Assembly: GCA_905250075.1 (NCBI GenBank)
Contig: CAJNOP010000001.1
Span: 1,815,912 to 1,879,911, forward strand
DNA length: 64,000 nucleotides
Source: Rotaria sp. Silwood1
Taxonomy: Eukaryota > Rotifera > Eurotatoria > Philodinida > Philodinidae
Direction of reading: 5' to 3'
The notes beneath the pieces were generated by a model that was given only the letters and a program-made list of their open reading frames with translations, did no database searches and had not been told where the DNA came from. The stretch's first letter is position 1, and each line of letters opens with the position of its first letter. This document shows, piece by piece, positions 12,894-26,900 of the stretch. A program made the translations under genes and the position numbers.

Positions 12894-13090
12894 GTTATTA
12901 TTTTTTTTTTGTATTTGCCTTTCTTCTCTCATTCATCTATAACTTTTCTTGCGCTTGCTTTGCTCACCCACGCATTTTTTTTTTCTTTTTCTTCCACCAT
13001 TAAAACTGCTGCTTCACATAATATATTTTTTTTCTGCTTTGCTCTATTATTCGTTTGATCAAAAAGGAGGTTTGCGTATCAAGGAAAAAA

Positions 13091-13193
13091 TATAAACCGT
13101 ACATTTTCCTTTGTATTTATATCATTACCTGTGTAAGTAAGCATGTTTTTTCACTAGTTCAATATAACTTTCTATTCTTTTCCTATTGAATAG
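13091..13193 (+). promoter_or_regulatory. jun core promoter and 5' UTR intron (predicted)
   Basis: TATAAA at 13091-13096 would place transcription start near 13120. A strong donor GTAAGTAA begins at 13133 and an acceptor TAG ends at 13193, four bases before the start codon. This gives a 61 bp 5' UTR intron of the usual size for this genome. The TAG could instead be a trans-splice acceptor if the species uses spliced leaders. Confidence 0.45.
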
Positions 13194-13197
13194 TACT

Positions 13198-14495
13198 ATG
13201 GATGATCATACAGCAAAAAATGAACAAGATGTTCATCAAGTTGAACCAAATTTATCTTTTATTGCACAAAATGAAACTGTTAGTACCACGACTAATATGT
13301 CACCACCACCTTCTCGTGCTGTTCCGAGCTCATCACGACCTAGTACTTTACAACTTACTGGACAACGTATGGCTAATTCGATCTTATTAACACCGAATGA
13401 TTATAATAAACTTTTATTAAGTACACCAGAATTAGATGAAAAATTACGGAATTATACTATTGTTTCAAATACAACACCCACTGTTCAATTACAAACACCG
13501 GATTTAATTAATGCTATCACAAATCAATCAGGAAATAATATAACATTTGCTTCTGATGGACAACCTTCACCAGGTATGATATCATATCAATGAAATCTAA
13601 AGAGATGTATGATGTCTTATTTCTTCTTTCTTTGTTTCTAATATATATTAGGTGTAAAAATTCTTGAAGAATTACTTAATTCACATCAACAACAAACTCA
13701 TACAGATAATACACCTCGTCAATATATTGTTTTACAATCTGATGATCATCATCTATTTCAACAATTATCATCTGTTCGTGATGAACAACGTCTTACAACA
13801 AATAATGAACAATTAAATCAATTAGCTCAAGCTATTCAAAAAGCAATAACAGGAACAACACCAACAAGTGCTGATCTACAAAATCAAACTCAAGGGCATG
13901 AAACATTATTAACATACATTACAAATCGTATGACACCACAACAACAAGGACAAGATATAATAGCACGTAATCGTTCAATATCATCATCAATGGATACATC
14001 AATGAATGGTAACGAATCATCAAATTCAACGATATCATCAACAGCACCAAGTCCAATGACAACACATATACCACATAATACAATTATGTTAAATAAAGTT
14101 AAAGATGAACCTCAACATGTACCAACATTAAGAACAAATAATACAAATTCATCAATTGAACGTATCAGTTTAGAACAAAATGAAGTATTAAAAAAAGAAA
14201 AAAAACGTGAACGAAATCGACAGGTTATTTTTTTGTTTTGTTTAACTACATTAATATGAAAACAAAACAATTTAAAAAAAAAATTTTTTTTCAGGCAGCC
14301 CAAAAATGTCGTACACGAAAATTAACGCGTATTGCTGAATTACAAAAACGTGTCAATGAATTACAAGAAAAAAATAAAGATTTATCGAGTACAGCCGATC
14401 GTCTTAAAACGGATATAACAAGATTAGAAAGACAATTACAAGAACATCAATTACAAGGATGTACATTAATGACAACTGGATCCGTTTTATCATAG
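13198..14495 (+). CDS. JUN: Jun-type bZIP transcription factor (AP-1 subunit)
   Basis: Nuclear DNA-binding protein that dimerises with Fos/ATF partners on AP-1 sites. Exons are 13198-13573, 13652-14223 and 14295-14495, giving 382 residues. The basic region reads KKRERNRQAAQKCRTRKL, followed by a zipper with five leucines at perfect seven-residue spacing (ELQ, ELQ, DLS, RLK, RLE), and ends close to the zipper as Jun proteins do. The redox-sensitive Cys of the KCR motif is kept. The Ser of the usual AASKCR is replaced by Gln, as seen in BATF-type factors. An N-terminal LLLSTPELDEKL resembles the Jun delta/JNK-target segment (Ser/Thr-Pro). A KDEP-type motif at about residue 265 may be a sumoylation site. 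Intron 2 interrupts the basic region. The rest is Gln/Thr/Ser-rich and probably disordered. Confidence 0.87.
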
Positions 14496-14765
14496 ATTTA
14501 ATATTTGTCTATTTGAATTCTATAGACAATATATAGTCACAATATATATTTGTTGTTCTTTTTTCTCTTGATTTTTTTTTCGCTGTAACACACCCATTGT
14601 GTATTGGAAATTAAGAAACAAACATATTCGAACAGTTTTTTCTCTGATATTGATTTAACGCGTTTGTTTTTCATTTCATGTAAATAAATGAATAGAATAA
14701 AGGAGAAAAAAAAACAGACAGATAAACATATGACATCAAAGAGAAAAATGTGCATTTTTGTAGAT

Positions 14766-17700
14766 ATGGCCAATATTGAAGAACCGGTTTATTTGGCATG
14801 TAGACGAGCACTTGTAGGTTTATTTTCAAATAGTTATCTTTTTTTTGTATTCTTATTTTTGTATTTTATTTTGTATCCAGGGACTTGATGGTTCAAGTGA
14901 AATTAGTGGTCTTTTATCAAATGTTCAAGATATTGAAGCATTAACCGAACATGTTATTAATGTTGTACGAACAAAAATGCGTGAACAAAATGCGATTAGA
15001 GTAATAGATATAAAAACAAAAATAATATTAATTAATATTAGATTTTTTGTACAAAAATATTTTTTTAGGATACAACATCATTTGTTCGTCCATTTGTAGA
15101 ACTATTTATGGATTCAACAAATGCACCACGAATGTATACAATTAATAAGTTATTGAAAAAAATGGTTGAATTTCAACCATCCTTAGCAAAGTAATAAAAA
15201 GATAATTTTTGAAATTAAAGACATATTGTTTTTTTTTATTGTATTTTTTGTTATGTAGACCATTTGCCGAAGGTCTTTTACAACATTCACGAATGAATTT
15301 TGCATTACCAGCATTAATATGGAATTCAGCTATGGATCTTCTTCAATTTCTTGTACGCTTTCCAGATTATAAAGTAAGAAAGAATATGATAAATTTTATA
15401 AGACAATTCAATAGAGACTTACAGATATAGTCTGAACATAGTTTAGATTTTACTATGATGGGAAAACACGACGAGAACACAATACTATATCTCGTTGCGT
15501 ATTTATATCTCTTTATAGCATTGATATTTACGTAATATCTAACTATGAAAAATCTAGCTTTTGTGAAACATGCTCTAAACAGAGGCATAGCTAGGAATTG
15601 TTCATGCGGCGGAGGGGGGAATGCGCATCAATAGGAAAATAATTTTTTTGTTTCGCAAAAGAGTTTTTTATTTCTACCTTTTCCATGTTTGTTTTTGGCC
15701 CAGAAGAAACCTAGACATCCCTTATACTCTTGCTGGCTACGACCCATCTAAAAGGACTAATGAAGTATAGAAAAAAAATGTTCCTCGCTCGCACTATGAC
15801 GTTTCTATGCATGACAATATTACAGACCGTGACAAATGTGGCCGTCGAAACGTCACTAACGATTGATAAACGTTCTTGATATACAATCAAAGATTATCAC
15901 GATAACGTCTTACTACTTTTGATTATATTTTTGAAGGATTAATTAAAACGTAAGTGAAGAAATGTGTTCCAAAATAGGTAGAAATAAAAAACAATCTTTC
16001 TGTGATTGGTAACAGTCGCTGCAAAATATTTCATATTTTAATCCTATATGATTGATGCTTACACCATTTTTTGTTAATGTAGTAAAAGTTTGAGTTTATT
16101 TTGAATCCTTTCTCGAAAAAATGAAACAGTTGGAAATCGTGCCAATTCAATCGGAAAGAGTCGAATCAATGTTGTTTATCTAATTGTAACCGACACATAT
16201 CACTCAAAATAGATAGGCTATCTATGAAATTTTTAATAAAAAAACAAATGATAGGTAAAACATGAAATAGAAATATCTTTGTTATTGAAAAATTTCGAAA
16301 TGAGTTTGTGTTTTTCAATAAGATAAGCATGAATGATAATAGATTGCAATTAAATTATTATTTCTTTTTTTTTTTGTGAAGGGTATTCGTGACATTTTTA
16401 AACAATTATTAGAAAAAGTTCAAATGCTTATGTCACATACACCACTTCAAGATATTGAAAAAGTATTTAAATTTTATACGGTAAAAACAAATGAAACGAA
16501 ATAGAAATAAAATTTATACTGAAAATATTTTCATTTATATTTAGCTTGTTGCTCTTATTATGAATCCTGATAATAATCTTCAATTAAGTTATTTTATACA
16601 AAATGAAATAAAGCAAACATTACCTTGGGGTAAACCTGAAAACCCATATCCACCTGTAAATATTGAATAAACAAATAAATTTGAACACAGAAAAATAATT
16701 TTCTGTTTTTGATTTTAAGTGTTTTTCAAGTTTAATATTAAAATTTATTGATTCATTTCGTCCAACTGCTCAACTTGTATCTATTACTGGTTTGTTTGAT
16801 AGTTTCATATTTAGAAAAACAAATATCAAGTTTTTTTTTTTTGAAGGTCGTGATATGCTTTATCCAATTGTTGGATATTCAAATTATGCTTCTATATTAT
16901 GGCGTTTACATTATGCAAAATTAAAATTTCATCAAACAGCTCCATTACCATTCGATAGAGTAAATTTATTGTTTTTTATATTATATTTTTGAATTGTTGT
17001 TTTTTTCGCTCTAGGCTCAAGTTCAACCGCAAACCGAATTATTTTGTTATGTTATAAAACAACTTAATTCTCGTGACCTTGCATTTAGTTTAGTTGGTAT
17101 TGCACGTAATGTAAGTAATAAAACTATAGTCATAATTTTCTTTTCATACATTTATTTTCAAGGTAAAACAACGAATTACTGCAATTGAAGAATCATTGGC
17201 TGATTTATTAATATGGAATATATTTGAAACAAATAAAATTCAAGATTTTGAAGGTTATTTTAATAAAAAAATCAAAGTTCTTTTTAAGTATATTTTTTCT
17301 TCATGTTATTTTTACGAAACAGGTCAATTACATTTATGGACTGTAACAGCACATATTGTATTAGTTTATGTACAAAATGTTTGTATAGCTTTAAGTGGTA
17401 TTCTTAATACAATTAATATAAAGGTTAATCGATATTTTATTTATTTTTGAATAAAAAAGAATTTTTTTCTTTGTATTATTTAGGTTGCATCATTTCCTGG
17501 AACCATCTATGGTATTGGTCGAGATTGGCTTATGTGGTTAATTGGACAAATGCTTTGTCATGTATTAAATAAAAATCATGTTAAAGTAGATTTATTATTA
17601 TTTTTGCAATATATAAATGTGAAAATGAATTTTTTTTAGTCTACTTGGTCAGATTATCTAGTTTTACTTGATCTTATTCGAATACTTTATCCTGATAGTC

Positions 17701-17893
17701 AAGCATTACCTGAACCAGATTATCGTGATTTTCAATCAGTTGTTTCAATAGCAGCTGCATCAAATTGGTATTTTTTAACAACACGTGTTATACCTGTTAT
17801 AGCTGTATCTACACAACCAAATTCATTATCACAACCTCAAACACCTAATGCACTTTATCTTCATGTTGAGTATGTGCAAAAATGAAAATTTTC

Positions 17894-17930
<37 letters not shown>

Positions 17931-20900
17931 TTGTTCTTTTTACTTTTTAGAGCTTTAAAATTATTGGAAGATCGTAAATTATCATCAATTGATGATTATC
18001 GATTTTTTATCGGTTGGAGTATGTTAATTTAATTATTAAAATGTATTTATTTTCTAATGAATACCATTTATTCTTTTTTTTAGATTTAGTTGGTAATGAT
18101 CCAAAATTAAATTCACCTTATATGGATACTTTATTTAAAGTTTATATACTTAATACTTCACAATCAATTCCAGCAAGTCATATGAGTCATAATGTATTTG
18201 GACCATCAGAAGGTATACCATATCGATCATTAGATGCAATGAGTGCACATGTTAAATGTCTTATTGCAAGACAATATTATAGTGATATAATATTAAAAAA
18301 TTTATTTAATCCAACCCAGTGGTCAATGGTATCACCCGGTGGTGTTGAATCATTTGCACGTTTATTAGCTTTTCCAGAAGTTGAACAAGATCGTTTAAAA
18401 GAATTATTAAATCTAGCAGATACGATTATAAGTAAAAATTGGTTTTTAGGTGCACATTTATTGGCAGAATTATTTACGTTTCGTCTTCATCGTATACCAA
18501 CATCAATACGTGCACAACTATTACAACAATTTTCGAGTATATTAGCATCACCATCACATGCTGGCCATCCACAATTACATTGCGCGTAAGTTTTATAAAC
18601 AAAAAATTTAGATCGTCTTATATAAATAGAAGATTAAAATCTATTGATAAAGTTACGAGGAAAAAAATCGTAGTAGTCAGGAGCGGTGCAACAACAAGTC
18701 TTGAATTAGTCCTAGCTTTCCTTAATTCTTTTTTCTTACATCAGATGAATAGATCAAAGTAGCCTATCGAAATTCTCGTATAAATGTCAAGATGTTTTTG
18801 TCGGGCTAGCCATAAGATTTCCTTAGTCTAGTAGACTAAGAAAGTGTTTTTTATTTTGAGAAAATATTGGGTTTTGTATAAGTAAGTGTTGGCTTATATA
18901 TCGGTTAGGAAGTAGAATCCTTTCTTACAAACGACGAGGAACTGTGCGGAAAATTTGAGCTAGAACTGTGCTTTGATAAAATCTTCTTTCGTTTTCGACG
19001 ATTAAGTGTATATGCCTATTTCACATTTTCGATAGTGAATCAAATCACAATGTAATATCTTCTGTAAAACACGTTCTAAAAGAAGTATTGAAGTATAGCA
19101 GGAAAAATTCGAACCAAACTCTCTCTCTGCACAGATCGTATATTAATAACGGTTTGTTATAACAAATTAAGTACTTCCTTATAGCATTCCTACAAGATTA
19201 AGAGAAAGGATGATGAAGAAAAATATGTCCCAAAAATATAGGCTCCCTATAATGAGCAACAACAGCTACATTGTGTGAATAGTTCTGTTTCACCGTTAAA
19301 CTTTTTTTCTTCCTGTGAAACAGCTTAGATACTCATCTAGATAGACATTTTATGCATTTTACAAATATTTTTTCTGATCTGTTTCACATTCTTTCATATC
19401 TAACTTCGAGATGAAAATCTTATAAAAAGTATTCTAGAATGAAGCATATTCTGCCACCTAGGATATTAATTCACAAACTTGAAAACATATTTTACATTTT
19501 GATGGTTGAGTAATTCAATTATTTGTTTGGTATGTTCTAGAATACAAAATCTTTTACTTAATTTAATACTTCAATTTAATTGTACTGATCTTTATAATCA
19601 AGTACCAAAATTAATTGATTCAAAAATGTTACAATCCGTATTTACTAAAGAATCTGAAGAGATCAATAAAGTTTTTATTTTATGTATTGCTCGATCATTT
19701 ATTGTTACTGGTTTGTTAATAAAAATAATCATAAGCATATAGATACAATTTCGTTTTCTTCTTGAAGGATCAGAATCAATGCCTGTTCCATGGTGTACAG
19801 ATTTTTTAACTCATATTATGCAAATAACACCACATGGATGGTCAGCATCAACATTAGAAACTATGCCAACATTTATGGCTGAATGGTATCGAGCTCATCC
19901 AATTAATGATATGTATAGAGATATACGAGCACGTGTTGATGATGATTATAAAAAATTAACAAGTAAAAATGATTTTTTTATTTATTAGTTTTTTGGTTTT
20001 CATTATTCTTTTTTTTATTATAGATTCAGCTTCATTAGCAAATGAGCAGGAAATTGTAAAACATTTCAGTCAACCAAGTAATACTACTTGTCTTTGGTAC
20101 GTTTAATATTGAATTAAAATATTCAAGTTCGCGAATCGAGTGTTTTTTGTATGATTCAAAAACATTTTTTTCTTGCCTTACGCAATCAATGGGAATATAT
20201 CGCGACGTCAGTACTTTGAAGTACAAATCAAGTACAAGTAAAGCATGCGTGAAGTACCAATGAAGGACGGATAATATTATTGTTCATTTGAACTTGAGTG
20301 TATTACACCTGTACTTGAATGGCTATTCGAAGCAGTCAAGTCGCTATTTTTTTTCCTTGAGACTCGATGGGTAGTATTCGTTAGTCTAGCTGTAGACAAA
20401 AAATTTTTAGTCGATATAACGATTGAAAAATAGAGATCCTAATCATAATTGCTAAGCAAAATTTGCATTTTGCTGATCAAGCATACATCTGAAGACATTT
20501 TGTTCAAATGACTCGAGCCGTTCTAAAATATCTTATACAAAGGATGAATCTGTTTTTTTCTTCGAAACGTTCCTGCTGGAGACTCTTAATCGTATAAAAA
20601 CTAATCGATATTGATTTTTTGATTTCTCTTAAATAAAGATGTGGAAGACTAAATTTAGTCCGAGTCACCGGGACTGTAAGAAAAAAATTGTCCCGATTAG
20701 AATTCCAGATTATAGTTAACTATTTCAAAGCTTTCAACGATTTTATTGTATAAATCATATTAACTAGAGCATCACTCGACACAGATAACACAAATAAACG
20801 TTACTCGTCAACTAAATAAATGAAAAAACAGGTATTGAAGATATTTTGAGATAGGATACAAATAAATTCTTAAACAGTTTTCTCTAGTTGAGGCTGAACT

Positions 20901-23900
20901 AAGAGAAGTTCCCGAATTGAGCCGAGAGAAAATCAACTTGACTCCTCATATTCCTAGTCTTGAAGAAGGTTCCAATACTTATCTATTATTTTAATAAAGA
21001 AAAAATAAATTAAAACTATCATTTTTCGAAATATATTGCAAAACAGATTCCAAGAAAAGCATACCTTGTACACCTCTGCTCGTGGTGTCTGTGGAACTGA
21101 GGACTACCATTTTTTTGGTTTCGGTCCCGGTAGAAATTATTTTTAGTCTTAATTTCGGTCCCAACCGGGACTGCTTTTTAGTTTCCTACGTCAAAGTGTA
21201 TGCATTATAAAAATTGAACAGTTGTTACGATTTTCATGTACATATGTTATCCTATTATTTTGAAATTTTCGGTGTTTATTTGTTGACATTCTTATAGCAC
21301 TGTAATGTATTTGAAATAAAAATAGACCGATTGCTACTTGAGAATGAAAAAATAAATTTCTAAACACAGATTCTATTTTGTATTAAAAAGAAATTTTGCA
21401 AGGCACACTAAAACATTGCTTAGTTCTGATCTCGATTCGGGCAGAAATCATTCCTAATTCTAATTTTGATTATGCCTGGATTGGGACTTTTTTTGCAGTT
21501 CCCTAGTTGTTTTGAAACTTCAGAAATAGTTTCAGATATATGATACAGTTGATTATGCTTTATTTTTTTTATTTTAGTGTATTTCTCAAATTGACTATTG
21601 AAGATCGTCCATTAAGATCATATATTAATACATTTTATGAGTAACTAGATATTTTTCTAAATATGAATGTAATATTTCTTCTTACTTTTAAACAATTAGA
21701 ATTTTTAAAAATCTTCTTACACGTTCAATGAATGGTCATTATCGTACATTAGCTGAATATATATTACGTGAAATAACATTACAACAGAATCATAGTCAAA
21801 CATTTATGCAAAAAGTAAAATGAAAACATTTTTATTTATCCTTAATCATCTTTGTTTGAATTCAGTATGCCGATGCGGTTGTTTTAATGGCAACTCGTTA
21901 TAATATAATTCAACTTGATCGATTGTTACTTATTCTAGTAAGTGACTTATTTTAATAAAAAGGTTTTTAAAAATGTGTGAGTATGTCTTTCTATTATTAG
22001 TTTCTTCGACCATTGGAAGAATCGAAAACACCTTATGTTCATATTCTTTTCTATTTTATGATTAACTCTAATACATTATCTGAAATAATTAAAGATTTTG
22101 GTAATATTGCAAGAAGTGTACGTAAAAATTTCTGTTTAAAACAATTAATATATGTGTCTTTATTTATAGATTTCCAGTGATATTTGGAGTATGAAAAATT
22201 TTCATGAAAAATTTCACTGTGAATATATTAAGGTATTTTTCAATGTTAATCTAATTTACTTTTTTTTTTTATTGATAAGTTTTTTTGAGAGTTAGAATAA
22301 TAGATAAAAGTTTATTTTTATTGTCATTATTGATTTAGAGTATGTTAATTTTAGTATGTTCCACAAATAAAATTATATGAGAATAAAAAATAAGTCATTT
22401 GTAATAAATATTAAGGATGACTTAAGCATTGAAAATTTATTTTTTTCGTGATAAATGTTCTACTGAAAATCATCATTTTATAAAGATTAGGTTTTTTTCA
22501 AATAGACTCACAGAAATTTTTGTAAGAATTTTGCTAGTGAACAACAGAGTCCCAAGTGAGTCATAATGAGTTAACTGATGTTGAACTTTATATAAGAAAA
22601 AGCAATAATTCTATGATTCTTGTCTTTTGAATTTTATGAAAGTTCGAATAGATTCATCGAAATAGATGTTAAATTTCAACAAGAACTCGTTTTTATGAGT
22701 CAAAAACTATCTTCGACTTCCAATCGAGTTTCAAAAAAATTCTGAACCACATCAGACACTGATGGACACCTCATGAATCGTTGACTACTTTCCATTTGAA
22801 AAGTTGTCTTACCATGTGTATTAGTAATATACTCATTTTTCTTCTTGTATTACGTTGTTTATGTATATACGCCGAAAACTAACGTGGAAAAAAATTTTTT
22901 TTTTAATTAAGTGAGCATTGACTATAAGGAGAGTTGGATTAGAATTAATCAATGCCTAGATGTCAGCATTAATTTAGCGTTATTTTTAATCGTAACACAT
23001 ACATTTTAGGTAACTTTTCAGGGGCTACCAGAACACGCTACTTGTGATTTTACAAGAGCTTCCTGGTTATCCTATGTTTAACTATGTAGGGTCTATCTCA
23101 ACATCATGTCTGTAGGTTTTTAAGGTGTTGGGGCGTACTAAGTGCAGCAAGTAAGATAGTTTTTTTTTTGTTTGTCCTAACGTAGCTAGCTGAAGCTTCA
23201 CGACCTATGTGAGAACATTCATTTTTTAGGTTCTTCTGAATGACTGTTGATAAACAAAATTGAAGCTTTTTTGATAATCCTGAATAGCACATTTTTCTTG
23301 AAGATACATTTTTTTTATACCAAAAATCTTACACATTGTTACGATAAAAAGAAGAATCTACATTTCATGCGAATTCGAAAACTAGTATGTTTCGAGTCTC
23401 CATAAAAACTGAGACTGTGAGAGTAATTTTTGATACTTTTCAAGCATATTTTACTCGCAAAGGGTATTGTATCATTAAATGAATTGCAAGCGACGTTTCA
23501 ACAAGTCGATGAGTTCTTATGAAATTTGTTCTTGTTGATTCTGTGCCTTGGTATAGCTAACTTTTATATGTCATTGGAACACCGTATATTGCACTTCGAA
23601 AGTATAGCTTTCGTTTTCAGAAATATTACTTTGTTGAAGAAAAAAGGATTCCATACCTTGGCTAGTGCTCCCCAGAAGCATGAAACTCTATTAGTAGTAC
23701 CAGAAATGATTTCCTTCCATTTCCTAACATTTCAATTTTATTGGCGGTTTCTCATCTCAGCTGAAAGACATTAATTTTCCCGAAAATAAGGAAATCAGGT
23801 AAATACTTGAATATGTATTTTAATCGACTCAGTTTTTGGGTGTGGTGTACATGTAGTCTTCTTTTCATTCACATTCAGACTCAAATATGAACCACAACTC

Positions 23901-26900
23901 ATGTTACATCAATGAATATTTTCGAACCCTATAGAAAGTTTCTGAACGATCTATAGATCCTTATTCCTGACATCCCTTTTCCAATTGCTACGGAAATGGA
24001 CTCAACCAATGTTGACCTGTTCGCTATCATTTGTCAGGTCCTAAAATTTTCGGAACTAGACCCTACCAGAACTGACATATTCTATTGCCTACCTCTATCG
24101 CTATGGAAATAAGCTCGGTCACCTTGGTCATCATCCTGCTAACATAATTGATATTGGCTGGAAGAGAAGACCGTAGAAACTTCAATTTAAATCTACATTC
24201 ATTATTTTGTTCAACAATACATGTAAGATGCACAAGCACTGCAGATAGTGTGTCTAGATAGTCCTTAAAAAATTAAGACAACCGACCCCAGCAGCCCTTG
24301 AGCAACTACAGGCAACATGTCCAGATAGTCCCTGAAAAGTTATGTTGAATATACGTATCAGAATTAAAAATGACGCTAACATAATTCTAACAACAAAGCA
24401 TTAATTAACTCTAATACCAATAATGCTAAAGCAATATTATTATTTTAATCCTAATGTTAACACGACACCTCTATTGACTAATCTCCAAGATTTTAAATTA
24501 TTTCAAATTAAGAGACATTATCTTTAAACACTGATGTTTTTATTCTTCTCTCGAAAATTTCCATGTATAACTGAGAACAGTTGAAATTTAATACATATTC
24601 AAAAACATCGAATCTTAATATGAATTCAAAGATTTAATAGTGAGTATGATCATGAATGAAAACTGAAATCTTTGAATTTCTACCTAACGTATGGCGTGAA
24701 AGTTTTGGCATAAAATATTTTCTCCACTTCAAGGCGACTGGTGACAATCAGACTTTTTCGCTTCCCTCCGACTACGTATTCAGAATTTGCTTTTCAAGTA
24801 AGCTTGAATAACTATCATCAAATTCTTTCAAAACATTTCAAAAATAGTGGTAGTACATGGAATACTATTTTAGTCAATTTCATATTCTGATTGAAATTTG
24901 TCAGATTCAAAATACCAAACAGTTTTCAAATACCTCATACAGAGTGTGCTATTTATTCTTCTAATTCATATTGGAAGATAAAATTTTAAAACTTCTGTTT
25001 TTTAAGATAGCGATTTTTTGATCAATGTCAATTTTGCATAGAAACCATTCTACTTACGAGGGAACATTCCCAATTGTCACATCGCTTTTGAGTCGAGCGT
25101 ATGCGCATCATGTAGGCTCTAATGATCTATGAATATTCTGAAAAAAGTTCGCGCTGCTAGCTTATTACTACCGAGATATTGCATTTTTACTGTATGCTTA
25201 AGCAGAAAGCCGTGGTTCCCCTCGGGTACACTAGGAAAACTGAGTTTCGAATTTCAACTTGAAACTTTGTATAGAGATAGATCTCAATGAAAATAGTTTA
25301 TTCAGAAAGTTTCAGATCTTTTGATTGCTCCTAGTCTGAAATAAGAATATCGGAATCTGCTGGTGTATACCAGCAATTTTACCATAGCTGTATCTTAGGA
25401 TAGGAACAACGAAAATATCTGAAACTTTCACAATAAACTATTCTCATTGAGGCCTATCTCTGTGCAAAGTTTCAAGTCAAAATTCGAAATTCAGTTTTCC
25501 TAGTGTTCCTGAGGGGGACCGCGGCTTTTTTTCTTAAACATACAGTAAAAATGCAATATCTCGGTAGTAATAAGCTAGCAGCACGAACTTTTTTCAGAAT
25601 ATTCATAGATCATTAGAGCCTACATGATGCGCATACGCTCGACTCAAAAGCAATGTGACAGTTAGGAATGTTTCCTCGTTAGTGCAGAATTCAGTAGTAT
25701 TGAGTTGAACCTGTTCCAAGACATAAACTAATAACTGTGATAAAATCCCTATTTTGCTTTGCACGGACACAATTTTTGAATTTTTCACAAAATTAACAAA
25801 TAGTTGTTCAATCTTACTCCAAAGAGAAGATCTGTACATATATTTGGAAATAGTAAAAAATTCTGTTTCTTATTAATTGCTTCAAGGTCTAGTAATTTAT
25901 TGTTTAATGGCCGACAATGAGAGAATATTTTATGCCAAGACTTTCATGTCATAGATGAGTAACTAGAGCCCGTCGGTTTGATTCCGAATCTGCTCCGATC
26001 CAAAAAATTCGGATTCGAGAAGCCCTATTAATGACTCGATTTTAGTTTAAAATTTATATTTTTGTAAGAAGAAAACATTAGTTTTTATAGGTAGCTTCTT
26101 TTTGATTGAAAAATCTTCCAGTTTTATTATTCCTAATTGAATAAAGTAAAGAAACTTGAATTCTAAAAGGCATCAATTTTTTAAATAATATTATCACAGA
26201 TATTTCAAACGCTTTGATTTTATGGTTTTTATTCATATATAGATATATAGATATATAGATATATATATATTATTTAAACATATTTTTATTATATTTACCT
26301 TTAGAAAAATAATGAACGCTTCTTTATGGAAGGTTTTATAAAAGATTATTTGCAATCTGTAAGTTTTCAAGAATATACAAGTTAATGCAAAAAAAGATTT
26401 GTTCTTTGTTTTTTCTTATTCTAGCCGGCTGATCGATATTTGCCAACTTATTACAGTAATATGTGTCTTCGTCTTTTACCTGTAAGTTATTTTCTTTGAT
26501 AAAATTCGTTTGGGTCCTAAACGTCGTTTATGTGGTAATGGATATTGATAAAATCCAGCTATATATGAATTCGTACCGTCTATAAATGCTAATGTTTTAA
26601 TCGTATAGATTAGTGAACATTTTCCTAATTGAGTTCTGGCATTTTTATAAGCATTTATCAAATACGGCATTAAATGTTGTTGATATTCATTGAAAAAAAG
26701 ATTTGAAAAATATACTTTATCATATTGATATGAATTTTTTAATCGCAACATGAAAGAAAAAAAAAACCGATCAAACATAAAACTTATGCGCGGTTTATTT
26801 TGAATATTTAGATATTTGAATTAATAATTAATCGAATGTTTGAACATATGCCAAATGCTCGTATTGTTGATACAGTTTTACCAATAGCTCAAAATTTATT

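Larger units (their letters stand above)
22233..26304 (+). other. MED23 intron 23, 4.1 kb
   Basis: Largest intron of the gene. It carries the foldback element at 25047-25690 and a GATATA-type tandem repeat at 26235-26270. Short frames at 23104-23292 (minus) and 23526-23774 (plus) show no family signal. Flanking exons join in phase 0 with a strong acceptor (TTTACCTTTAG). Confidence 0.55.
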
